From positions 1 through 20,387 of the forward strand of contig JAPLHG010000095.1 in NCBI GenBank assembly GCA_026389745.1: a stretch of 20,387 nt of DNA. Reading direction: 5' to 3'. The position numbers and the translations under genes were made by a program. The stretch comes from Chloroflexota bacterium. GTDB taxonomy: Bacteria; Chloroflexota; Dehalococcoidia; Dehalococcoidales; Fen-1064. Every line of letters starts with the position of its first letter. Within the stretch, counting starts at the first letter, position 1. Under the pieces are notes generated by a model. The model saw only the letters and a list, made by a program, of their open reading frames with translations. It was not told where the DNA came from and ran no database searches. Shown here in pieces: positions 9,001 through 15,161 of the stretch.

Positions 9001-10109
9001 TGGGTGGTGTTAACGGTAAAGATGCTCTGACCGCTTACACGGCTATTGCCTTGATGGAGGCTGGTGATAAGGTCAACTCCGGCAAAGCAATTGCCTATCT
9101 GGAAGGTAAACTGGCTGAAATGACCGACCCATATACGGTTGCTATCACAACCTATGCCCTGGAGCTTGCGCAGAGTGCCAAGAGTGAAGATGCCTATAAA
9201 AAACTGATGTCGCTGGCAAAGGAGGATGAGAACGGTCTGCATTGGGGCAGTGATATCATTGAGCCTGAGCCATTGACCAAGGACGGTCGAATGATGCCCG
9301 CATTCCAGCCTGATATTAATCGCAGCGCTGATATTGAGACGACTGCCTATGCCACACTGGCGCTGGTCGAGTATGGCGATGCCTTTAATGCCTCCCGCTC
9401 TTCTAGGTGGTTGGTCTCCAAGCGGAGGGCCTACGGCGGCTATGGTTCCACACAGGATACAGTGGTAACACTTCAGGCGTTGACCGAATATGCCGCTAAT
9501 GCACAGGCAGATGTTGACTTGACAGTTACCCTGAAGGGCGATGGCATTGATAAACAACTAAAAATCAACAAGGATAACTTTGATGTCCTGCAGATGGTAG
9601 AGGTGCCGGTGAATGCCCAAATCAATATGACGGTTGAAGGCAAAGGTGATGCCATTGGGCAGGTGGTCAGACGCTTTAATCTACCTGATGTGGAAGATAC
9701 GGCGGAACAAATGCTGAAGATTGGCGTGAATTATGACACCACTGAGGTAGAGGTCAACGACTTGGTTAAAGTATCCGTGTCTCTGGAATTCAACCCGCTA
9801 CCGGAGTTAAACATAGCCGAAGCAGGGATGACTGTGCTGGATGTCTCAGTACCCACGGGTTTTGCGCCGGTGACGGATTCCATCGTTGCCGTAACGCAGA
9901 AATTACCGAACATCAAACGCTACGATATTGCCGGACGGAAAGTCATCTTCTATGTGGAGAATATGAAGCCCGGGGAGAAGATTACCTTCGATTTTCAGGT
10001 TAAAGCGCTTTATCCGGTCAAAGCCAAGGGCGTTGCTTCACAAGCATACTCTTATTATAAGCCCGATATTAAAGGCGAGGTCTTAAGTGCGGCGGTGACG
10101 GTGAAGTAA
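6057..10109 (+). CDS. Alpha-2-macroglobulin/complement C3-like thioester lipoprotein
   Basis: A 1350-residue protein counted from the ATG at 6057; a TTG at 6021 is in frame but would put 12 polar residues before the signal peptide. The N-terminus is basic, then hydrophobic, then VLPAC, a probable lipobox. The order matches thioester proteins: macroglobulin domains with FVETDKPIYKPGQT (about 125-140) and VEEYVLPKYEV (about 215); a Ser/Thr/Pro-rich bait-like stretch near 620; FFPETWLWFDV, PDSITTWML, FFLTIDLPYS; the thioester GCGEQ (Cys864-Gln867); the helical thioester domain with FVHHQEMLGG (His978) and AYGGYGSTQD (about 1125); and a C-terminal receptor-binding-type domain with TGFAP. The 114-residue Cys-His distance is close to that of C3. 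Expected role: covalent trapping of proteases or capture of surfaces outside the cell. No pbpC neighbour is seen, unlike the proteobacterial type. Confidence 0.93.
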   Translation: MRRIWLKIATLILVGITMATVLPACQKISAADSYVAIVPSILHSGRAEAISLSLLNSGQLVKDIVEVTLLKDGQKITSASQTVNGNGTVTLDIPEVEEGKYEIQVKGTGFEDKASVSIEKSFLVFVETDKPIYKPGQTIQMRVLTLDSELKPVTEPATIEVLDDKGIKIFRTEVTTDEYGMAELELPISNEPNLGVWKINVITEKDKNELDVRVEEYVLPKYEVTVELSKEWFLVNEPIKGTIKAEYSFGKPVSGELEVEAVKYVGQWQSYATLTKEIDGEVEFELPAVGYVAGTPAGGGQGNIQLNVTVEEKSTGYVEKTSSLLTVAQSAVNLQLIPEGSVFKPGLPFSFLVITETPDNRPVDAKIETNITYSDSKFEDIGTEKQTLQTVKGKAILDINPPEGAIALSIEAFELTPVSSVSPAYASQVLQSSYSPSGNFIHLEQTSEGTPKVGQKIVFRVNSTNMAVNFYYEVISRGKVVFSDYTRNRDISFSTTPLMAPTSKLLVYQILPNSEVAADYLPFNVLAENRMNLQQVFDELERLYMEPQAEIHDVSFYPTVTTTGAADIFKNAGVVVMTNKKVPENKVYQAQGGGSFLDKIFNFFAGRGDAMLEKGAIVPAASSPTTTPTTSNSSSSGELAEVERVRQFFPETWLWFDVTTDASGKASKKVTVPDSITTWMLRAVAVSKDKGLGVAEDSLTVFQPFFLTIDLPYSSIRGEEFPVSVAVYNYLDATQSVQVGIEQSDWFDLLDESTKTIEVGANDIGSAQFMIRPTKIGTNEVKITARSSKEADAVIKTVVVEPEGVSHEIVDNLALSSSSTKTVDTSIPDNVVSDSGRAYIAVTSSFLTQTIDGLDALLQMPFGCGEQNMILFAPDVYITKYLQESGQLKPEIMAKAEKLMITGYQRELTYRRTDGSFSAFGMDDESGSLWLTAFVLKSFSQAKDLVYIDDSVLNDAVNWITSRQKSDGSFESVGFVHHQEMLGGVNGKDALTAYTAIALMEAGDKVNSGKAIAYLEGKLAEMTDPYTVAITTYALELAQSAKSEDAYKKLMSLAKEDENGLHWGSDIIEPEPLTKDGRMMPAFQPDINRSADIETTAYATLALVEYGDAFNASRSSRWLVSKRRAYGGYGSTQDTVVTLQALTEYAANAQADVDLTVTLKGDGIDKQLKINKDNFDVLQMVEVPVNAQINMTVEGKGDAIGQVVRRFNLPDVEDTAEQMLKIGVNYDTTEVEVNDLVKVSVSLEFNPLPELNIAEAGMTVLDVSVPTGFAPVTDSIVAVTQKLPNIKRYDIAGRKVIFYVENMKPGEKITFDFQVKALYPVKAKGVASQAYSYYKPDIKGEVLSAAVTVK

Positions 10110-10112
10110 TCA

Positions 10113-10155
10113 ATCTCCTCTCCCTTGGTGGAAGAGGTTAGGGTGAGGGTGGAAT
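10113..10155. repeat. Fragment resembling a dispersed intergenic repeat
   Basis: The stretch holds CCTCTCCCTTGGTGGAAGAG followed by GTTAGGGTGAGGGTGG. This pyrimidine-purine palindrome style is known to me from repeats scattered through many bacterial genomes. A weaker relative (CCCCCTCTCCACCTTGG) lies near 17811-17827. The assignment rests on resemblance only. Confidence 0.4.
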
Positions 10156-10194
10156 ATAATCCCCTCCTCCTGAAATTTATGAGGAGGGGATTAT
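10156..10194. terminator. Strong hairpin after the C3-like gene
   Basis: A perfect 14-base-pair inverted repeat: ATAATCCCCTCCTC (10156-10169) and GAGGAGGGGATTAT (10181-10194) with an 11-base loop. It begins 46 bases after the stop. No T-run follows, so it may be a transcript-end stabiliser or part of the repeat rather than a classical terminator. The rest of the gap to 10324 shows no clear promoter. Confidence 0.5.
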
Positions 10195-10324
10195 CGGTAT
10201 ATGCATTCAGAATGACATGAGTTGGGTAGACTCGCAAATGTGTCTCATTATACAATGTAGCCATCCAGAGTTGATCGTATGGCAGAAGAAATAAAGGTAA
10301 ACAAACTCTGGGGGGGCGATACGA

Positions 10325-11245
10325 TTGTTAGAGGATAAATCTCATAGTCCTAAGGTATATGAAATTAGCCCCACTCTCAAGTTTTTGAGTTCCTGTCTAC
10401 CGATTCCGGGGTATGAAGACTTTATCGGCACTTATTTGTTTTGCGGTGAGAAAAAGGCGCTGGTTGATGTGGGACCCAAAGCGGCGATACCCGGTTTGTT
10501 GTTAGCCTTGTCTCAAGTCGGCGTCAGCCCTGATGAGATTGATTACATCATATTGAGCCATATTCATATTGACCATGCGGGCGGAGTCGGCACGGCGGTC
10601 AGAGAAATGAATAATGCCCGGGTGCTGGTGCATAGCCGGGGACGTGCTCATCTGATTGACCCTACGGCACTCTGGAAGTCCAGTCAGGAAACACTCGGCA
10701 AAGCGGCTCTCAAGTATGGCAGTTATGACCCTGTGCCCGGAGACCGGATTATTCTGGCAGAAGAAGGGATGAAGCTTGACCTTGGACAGGGGCTGATTTT
10801 GGAAATTTACCTGACACCCGGACATGCGGCACATCATTTGATTGTTTTTAATAGGGCGAGTGGTATTTTACTGGCAGGTGATTCGGCTGGAGTTTATACA
10901 AATGGGTTTTTGAGGCTGACAACTCCGCCGCAATTCCGACTCGATGATTACATGGCATCTTTAGATAAAATGATAGCACTCCGCCCTGTTAAACTGGGGT
11001 ACGCTCATTTCGGTTGTTATGATAATGCAATTGAGCGATTGCATGCTATCAGGGAGAAGGTGTTCCTCTGGCATAAGATTGCCCAATCAGCCGTCAGAGA
11101 AGGTAAGACCGCCGAAGAAATAATCCAACTAATCAGGGCAAAGGATAAAACACTCGACCGTCTCGATACGCTGGATAAAGATACTTACGGGCGGGAATAC
11201 CTTCTGTTGCTAAATAGCGTTCAAGGTTTAATGACGGCAAAATAG
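10325..11245 (+). CDS. Metallo-beta-lactamase-fold hydrolase
   Basis: A 306-residue protein with the metal-binding motif HIHIDHAGG, a later histidine in LTPGHAAHH, the aspartate in LLAGDSAGVY and a terminal histidine in GYAHFGCYDN, so both metal positions of the fold are present. The layout resembles glyoxalase II-like and related hydrolases; the substrate cannot be read from sequence. The start is a TTG at 10325 with a G-run ending 8 bases ahead; no in-frame ATG occurs until after the metal site region begins, so the TTG is the best choice. The C-terminal 80 residues are helical and probably shape the active site or a dimer. It stands alone, convergent with cobO. Confidence 0.88.
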   Translation: MLEDKSHSPKVYEISPTLKFLSSCLPIPGYEDFIGTYLFCGEKKALVDVGPKAAIPGLLLALSQVGVSPDEIDYIILSHIHIDHAGGVGTAVREMNNARVLVHSRGRAHLIDPTALWKSSQETLGKAALKYGSYDPVPGDRIILAEEGMKLDLGQGLILEIYLTPGHAAHHLIVFNRASGILLAGDSAGVYTNGFLRLTTPPQFRLDDYMASLDKMIALRPVKLGYAHFGCYDNAIERLHAIREKVFLWHKIAQSAVREGKTAEEIIQLIRAKDKTLDRLDTLDKDTYGREYLLLLNSVQGLMTAK

Positions 11246-11268
11246 CAAAGCCCTATATTTGGTGGTTC

Positions 11269-11288
11269 AGTGCCGTCGAAGCACTTTT
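11269..11288. terminator. Weak hairpin between convergent genes
   Basis: AGTGC, a 7-base loop and GCACT followed by TTT lie between the hydrolase stop and the cobO stop. The stem is only 5 base pairs, so this is a tentative terminator. Confidence 0.3.
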
Positions 11289-11304
11289 CGCTAGTCACGA
11301 ATTT

Positions 11305-11853
11305 TTAGCCTTCGATGCCGTCGCGGGAAATCGTACCGTTCTGGAAGTAGTGTTTGACTTCTGCCATCTCTGTTACCAGGTCGGCGGCATCGATAAGTTT
11401 TTTCGGTGCATAACGGCCTGTTAATATCAGTTCTACTCCATCCGGTTTACTGGCAATCATTTCCAGCATTTCGTCAATGGTAATCAGGTGAAAATAATGG
11501 GCCGTGGTGATTTCATCAAGAACAATGATGTCATATTTATGAGAGAGCATGGCTTCTCTAGCTCTTGCCAGTCCGGCTTTTGCTATCCAGACATCTTCGG
11601 TATCCGGAGAATCTTTGATTTGGGTGAAGGTATTCCTTCCGTATTGTTCAATAGTGATATATTCGGGTACCATTTTTGCCGCATCAAGCTCGCCGTAATG
11701 CTGTCCTTTCATAAACTGTCCGATGTAGGTCCTCAGCCCACATCCCATCGCACGGAAGGCTAACCCGAGAGCGGCAGTGGTTTTGCCTTTGCCGTTACCG
11801 GTATAGACCTGAATGTATCCTTTCCCGAGCGGGTTTTTCTTTTTGGCAATCAT
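11305..11853 (-). CDS. cobO: Cob(I)yrinic acid a,c-diamide adenosyltransferase (CobO/BtuR type)
   Basis: The enzyme transfers the adenosyl group of ATP to the cobalt of reduced corrinoids, forming adenosylcobamides in salvage and synthesis. The 182-residue protein has the family P-loop variant VYTGNGKGKTTAALG (residues 19-26), then RAMGCGLRTYIGQFMKG, the Walker-B-like DIIVLDEI, and the C-terminal ELILTGRYAP and VTEMAEVKHYF. I chose the ATG at 11853, with GGGG 8 bases ahead; a longer open frame to 12036 runs through the coding end of the regulator and is not family-like. It lies 10 bases downstream of the regulator, so they form one transcript, and across the intergenic region is a corrinoid-type importer. 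Confidence 0.94.
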   Translation of the reverse strand: MIAKKKNPLGKGYIQVYTGNGKGKTTAALGLAFRAMGCGLRTYIGQFMKGQHYGELDAAKMVPEYITIEQYGRNTFTQIKDSPDTEDVWIAKAGLARAREAMLSHKYDIIVLDEITTAHYFHLITIDEMLEMIASKPDGVELILTGRYAPKKLIDAADLVTEMAEVKHYFQNGTISRDGIEG

Positions 11854-11863
11854 AAAACTACCC

Positions 11864-12652
11864 CTATCGCTTGTTTCTTGTATCAACCAGAGTATATTTG
11901 AGGTTTTCCTCGTTGAGTCTCTGGAGTAAAGCCGGTGACTCATTGCTGGTACAAACAATGGTAAAGGGCAGGCCGGAGCGTGCCACTTCAATTGCGGCTT
12001 GTGCCACACCGTAAAGATAGCCCGGTTCGATGCCACTTTGTCTCAGTGCGACAATAGCTTCAACCCCAATCGCACCGATAAGATTTGCTTTAGCCAGTCC
12101 CTTTTTCATTTTGTTTGCGTCAACATTCCTGGAGCCGCCTCTCTGAATGTCCGGTACTTCCAATACGGTTATTTGTCCGATGACCAGTTCTACGATCTCC
12201 TCAATATCCGAGATGCCTACATCCTCTCCCTTTTTGGCATTATCGGTCGTGATACCCCTGGCTCCGGTGCTGAGATAATTTGAGGCATAGAATAGTCCGT
12301 CTTTCATCATCAGGCCGACTTTTTGACCCTTTTTCAGGTCCGCAGCGGCAATCGCTGCCCAGGTTGTGATATTGGTCAAGACTCTTTCTGCCGAGGTGGA
12401 GTATTGCTGAAGCTCTCGTAGCGACTTGAGCACCCAGTTGACCCCTTCCTTGGTAATGCGGTATCTGGAACGACCATCCGAGGTAATCCAGCCGTCTTTC
12501 TCCAGTTTATTGACGTATTCCGAGACTGCCTGAGAAGTAACGCCAATCTTTTGTGCGATGTCTTTCTGCTGGATATTGGGCTGGTTGGCGGCTATTTCCA
12601 CAAGGATTTGGAATCTCGTGGCAAGGTTCTTATTGCGTAATACCTGTGTCAT
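11864..12652 (-). CDS. Winged-helix regulator with conserved C-terminal domain, linked to cobO
   Basis: A 262-residue protein. Residues about 10-75 form a MarR/ArsR-style winged helix: ATRFQILVEIAANQPNIQQK, then IAQKIGVTSQAVSEYVNKLE (recognition helix) and the wing DGRSRYRITKEG. The rest, with AAADLKKGQKVGLMMKDGLF, SDIEEIVELVIGQITVLEVP and AIGVEAIVALRQSG, is a separate domain that I associate with archaeal and Chloroflexota regulators of unknown ligand. The start at 12652 has AGGAGG 7 bases ahead; a longer start at 12673 lacks this. It is co-transcribed with cobO and divergent from the btuFCD-type importer, which suggests that it senses a corrinoid or a related small molecule and controls both units. 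That role is inference. Confidence 0.82.
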   Translation of the reverse strand: MTQVLRNKNLATRFQILVEIAANQPNIQQKDIAQKIGVTSQAVSEYVNKLEKDGWITSDGRSRYRITKEGVNWVLKSLRELQQYSTSAERVLTNITTWAAIAAADLKKGQKVGLMMKDGLFYASNYLSTGARGITTDNAKKGEDVGISDIEEIVELVIGQITVLEVPDIQRGGSRNVDANKMKKGLAKANLIGAIGVEAIVALRQSGIEPGYLYGVAQAAIEVARSGLPFTIVCTSNESPALLQRLNEENLKYTLVDTRNKR

Positions 12653-12684
12653 ATCGGAACCTCCTGTCATCAATAACCTGCTCT

Positions 12685-12776
12685 GTTATCCTGAGCGAAG
12701 TGTTGTTCCCTCGAAAGAGGGAATCCAGAAGAAACGTTTTACTGTCGCTCTTCGCTCCGCTCCTTCAGAATGACGT
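12685..12776. repeat. REP/MITE-like intergenic element
   Basis: The ends are imperfect inverted repeats: GTTATCCTGAGCGAAGTG at the left and, at the right, CGCTCCTTCAGAATGACG, whose complement reads CGTCATTCTGAAGGAGCG. Inside is a perfect hairpin, TTCCCTC-GAAA-GAGGGAA (12706-12723), followed by TCCAG. Such motifs are typical of short mobile repeats in bacterial intergenic DNA. It lies in the leader of the regulator-cobO unit. No gene is supported in 12653-12965. Confidence 0.6.
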
Positions 12777-12862
12777 TGTAAATAGATTAGGGGGAAGATT
12801 CTCAGTTTCCATAGTTTACCGCATTTACCTTGTTACTTCTATATCTTGAAAGCTCATCTAAA

Positions 12863-12868
12863 ATTCTA
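12863..12868 (-). promoter_or_regulatory. Possible extended -10 box for regulator-cobO
   Basis: On the minus strand TGG precedes TAGAAT, an extended -10 form, with a weak TTGGAT 17 bases upstream. It would overlap the divergent importer promoter and give a leader of about 200 bases that includes the REP-like element. Confidence 0.3.
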
Positions 12869-12878
12869 CCAGAAATCG

Positions 12879-12907
12879 TTGACAAATCCAATAAACTAGT
12901 ATAAAAT
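12879..12907 (+). promoter_or_regulatory. Sigma70-type promoter of the corrinoid importer operon
   Basis: TTGACA (12879-12884), a 17-base spacer and TAAAAT (12902-12907). Transcription would start near 12914, leaving a leader of about 50 bases, too short for a cobalamin riboswitch. Confidence 0.7.
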
Positions 12908-12965
12908 CAACTTTACTTGAGTTTTTAGACTCGATGATTTTCGAAAAGGAGAAACAGGCCGCAAG

Positions 12966-14087
12966 ATGGTGAAGAAATTAATTACACTGGTTCTGACGGT
13001 TTGCATAATTGCGGTAGCGGTGTCCAGCTGCCGGATTACTTTAGGGAATAAGTCGTCTGGTACGACCGAACTGAAATATGCCACCGGTTTTACAATTGAA
13101 GAGATTGGCGGGGGCTGTGAGAAAATAACGGATGCTGAAAACCAGACTCTGATTCTGGTACCGCAGGGGAAGAAAGTGCCCACTGGTTATGAAAACCTGC
13201 CTCGTATCAATACACCGGTGGAAAGGGCTGTTATTCTTTCGGTGACTTTCGGGGCATTAATGCGGCCTCTGGGTGTTCTGGATAGTGTGGTTGGTAGCGG
13301 GACAATGGAGAATGAGTTGTATATTGACGAAATGAAGCAGGGGTATGCCAGCGGCACAATCAAGTATGTTGGCGGTGGCGGTATGGGAGCACCGGATTTT
13401 GAGGCTATCCGAGCTTTGAATCCTGATATTGTCTTTTGTTCTACTGGTTATCCTGACGCCGTAGAATATTACAATCAATTGAAGGAGATGGGCATTACAG
13501 TAGCGGTTTGCAACGACTATTTGGAAACTGATCCTCTTGGCAGACTGGAATGGATAAAATTTTTAGCCGCTTTCTATAACAAGGATAAAGCAGCAGAAAG
13601 CTATTTCACCTCAGTCGAAAAGAAGATTGACGATATTAAATCTCAGGTGATGCTTTCTTCGAAAGGCCCTCCCGGTGTCCTCTGGGCAAGTATTTTTATG
13701 GGGAGTTGTTATGTTTCTGGTGGAGATTCCTATGTGGCTAAGATGATTGATATGGCGGGTGGCAACTATCTTTTTAATGACCTCAAGGGCAGTGGTGCCA
13801 GTAGTATCAGTCTTGAGGAGCTTTATGCCCGTGGTGAGGGTTGTGATGTCTTCATTTATGCCTCCACCCCGCCTTACATCAACTCTATTAAAGAAATTGT
13901 GGATAATGGGCCTGTTTTAGCTGATATGCCGGTAATCAAAAATGGTCCAGTCTATTGTTTCCAACCATGGTTTTATCAAATTGCCGATAAACCCGATGAG
14001 ATTGTGCAGGACCTGGCGGCTATCTTCTATCCCAGCCTTTTCCCTGGCTATCAGTTGAAGAATTTCGAACTCTTGCCGGCAGAGTAA
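12966..14087 (+). CDS. ABC transporter substrate-binding lipoprotein, corrinoid/iron-chelate type
   Basis: A 373-residue lipoprotein: residues 1-21 are a signal peptide ending in the lipobox VSSC (Cys22). The mature part is a class III periplasmic-binding fold: NTPVERAVILSVTFGALMRPLGVLDSVVGSG (first lobe), DFEAIRALNPDIVFCSTG (ligand-cleft strand) and the second lobe with MIDMAGGNYLFNDLKG and VYCFQPWFYQIADKPDEIVQDLA. The family binds vitamin B12, haem or iron-siderophores outside the membrane and delivers them to FecCD-type permeases. The permease gene begins 3 bases after the stop. The cobO-regulator pair next door argues for a corrinoid ligand (BtuF role), but an iron chelate cannot be excluded. 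Ribosome site: CAGG 7 bases ahead, with a stronger AAGGAG 14 bases ahead. Confidence 0.88.
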   Translation: MVKKLITLVLTVCIIAVAVSSCRITLGNKSSGTTELKYATGFTIEEIGGGCEKITDAENQTLILVPQGKKVPTGYENLPRINTPVERAVILSVTFGALMRPLGVLDSVVGSGTMENELYIDEMKQGYASGTIKYVGGGGMGAPDFEAIRALNPDIVFCSTGYPDAVEYYNQLKEMGITVAVCNDYLETDPLGRLEWIKFLAAFYNKDKAAESYFTSVEKKIDDIKSQVMLSSKGPPGVLWASIFMGSCYVSGGDSYVAKMIDMAGGNYLFNDLKGSGASSISLEELYARGEGCDVFIYASTPPYINSIKEIVDNGPVLADMPVIKNGPVYCFQPWFYQIADKPDEIVQDLAAIFYPSLFPGYQLKNFELLPAE

Positions 14088-14090
14088 AAA

Positions 14091-15161
14091 ATGGCGAAGA
14101 CAATGACAACATCGGAAACGAATGAGACTGTCAGTTTTCTTGCCCGTAGGTGGAAGCGATTTGCGTTAGTAATGACGCTGTTTGCGGTTGGAGTGTTTCT
14201 ATTTCTGGTGTTGAATGTGGCGCTGGGTTCGGTAAATATACCATTTCCCGATACTATAAAAGCTATTTTCGGTGGGCACAGTTCTCAATCAGCCTTTGAC
14301 TCTATTATCTGGCAACTCCGTCTTCCCAGGGCTTTTGGGGCATTGCTCAGTGGTTCAGCTCTGGCTGTGGCTGGATTGCTTCTTCAGGTTTTCTTCCGTA
14401 ACCCCATTGTCGACCCGTTTATTCTCGGTGTGTCCTCCGGGGCGACCTTTATGGTTGCCATTGCAATGCTAGGCAGTTATCTTTTGGGGGCGACCGTCGT
14501 CAGCTCACTTACCTTGAGTATGGCATCTTTTGTTGGGGCAGTGCTGGTGATGCTGGTAGCATTGGCGGTTGCCAGCAAGGTTAGGGATATTATTACTTTA
14601 CTTGTCATTGGTTTAATGACAGGTTATGTTGTTAGTGCTCTGAGTAGTTTCCTTATTGCCTTCGCACAGTCGGAGAATGTCCACCGCTTCGTTATCTGGA
14701 CAATGGGCAGTTTCTCCGGTTTCCGTTGGGAGTATGTTCAGTGGCTTGCCATTGCTAGCATACCATTAATGACGGGTTGTTATTTAATGAGCAAGCAACT
14801 CAATGCTTTCTTGCTCGGTGAAAACTATGCCCGCAGCAGTATGGGTGTCAATGTTAAGGTTTTTCGTTACCTCATCATCTTTCTGTCCTGCGCCCTAACG
14901 GCCATCGTAACTGCTTTTGCGGGACCTGTGGCTTTCATCGGGCTGGCGGTGCCGCATCTCGCGCGACTCTCTCTCGGCACTTCTGATAATCGTATCCTTA
15001 TCCCGGTATCAATTCTTGGTGGAGCGATGCTTACTAGCTTGTGTGACTTGCTAGCGAGGATGCTCTTTGCACCGGTGGAGTTACCGGTGAGCGCCACTAC
15101 GGCAATCTTCGGTGCCCCAATGGTCATTTTCTTCTTAATCAAAGGGAAAACGGCAATATGA
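14091..15161 (+). CDS. FecCD/BtuC-family ABC transporter permease
   Basis: A 356-residue integral membrane protein with about nine to ten helices, the usual size. The family signatures are present: IIWQLRLPRAFGALLSGSAL, LLLQVFFRNPIVDPFILGVS, then near the end AFIGLAVPHLARLSLG, which contains the coupling helix that docks on the ATPase, and ELPVSATTAIFGAPMVIFFL. It forms the translocation channel for a B12- or iron-chelate-type ligand and should work as a dimer. It is co-transcribed with the binding protein upstream and overlaps the ATPase gene by the four bases ATGA, which indicates coupled translation. The N-terminal 25 residues are a polar cytoplasmic leader. Corrinoid specificity is inferred from neighbours. 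Confidence 0.92.
   Translation: MAKTMTTSETNETVSFLARRWKRFALVMTLFAVGVFLFLVLNVALGSVNIPFPDTIKAIFGGHSSQSAFDSIIWQLRLPRAFGALLSGSALAVAGLLLQVFFRNPIVDPFILGVSSGATFMVAIAMLGSYLLGATVVSSLTLSMASFVGAVLVMLVALAVASKVRDIITLLVIGLMTGYVVSALSSFLIAFAQSENVHRFVIWTMGSFSGFRWEYVQWLAIASIPLMTGCYLMSKQLNAFLLGENYARSSMGVNVKVFRYLIIFLSCALTAIVTAFAGPVAFIGLAVPHLARLSLGTSDNRILIPVSILGGAMLTSLCDLLARMLFAPVELPVSATTAIFGAPMVIFFLIKGKTAI

Noticed and set aside
8874..9557. Long open frame of 227 codons on the minus strand inside the C3-like gene
   Set aside because: It lies antisense to strongly conserved thioester-domain coding sequence, and its translation has no recognisable domain.
11854..12036. N-terminal extension of cobO
   Set aside because: It overlaps the conserved end of the regulator in another frame, and a good ribosome site supports the ATG at 11853.
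12653..12965. Cobalamin riboswitch before the importer or cobO, and small plus-strand open frames here
   Set aside because: No B12-box-like core was seen and the importer leader is too short; the open frames run through the REP-like element and lack coding character.
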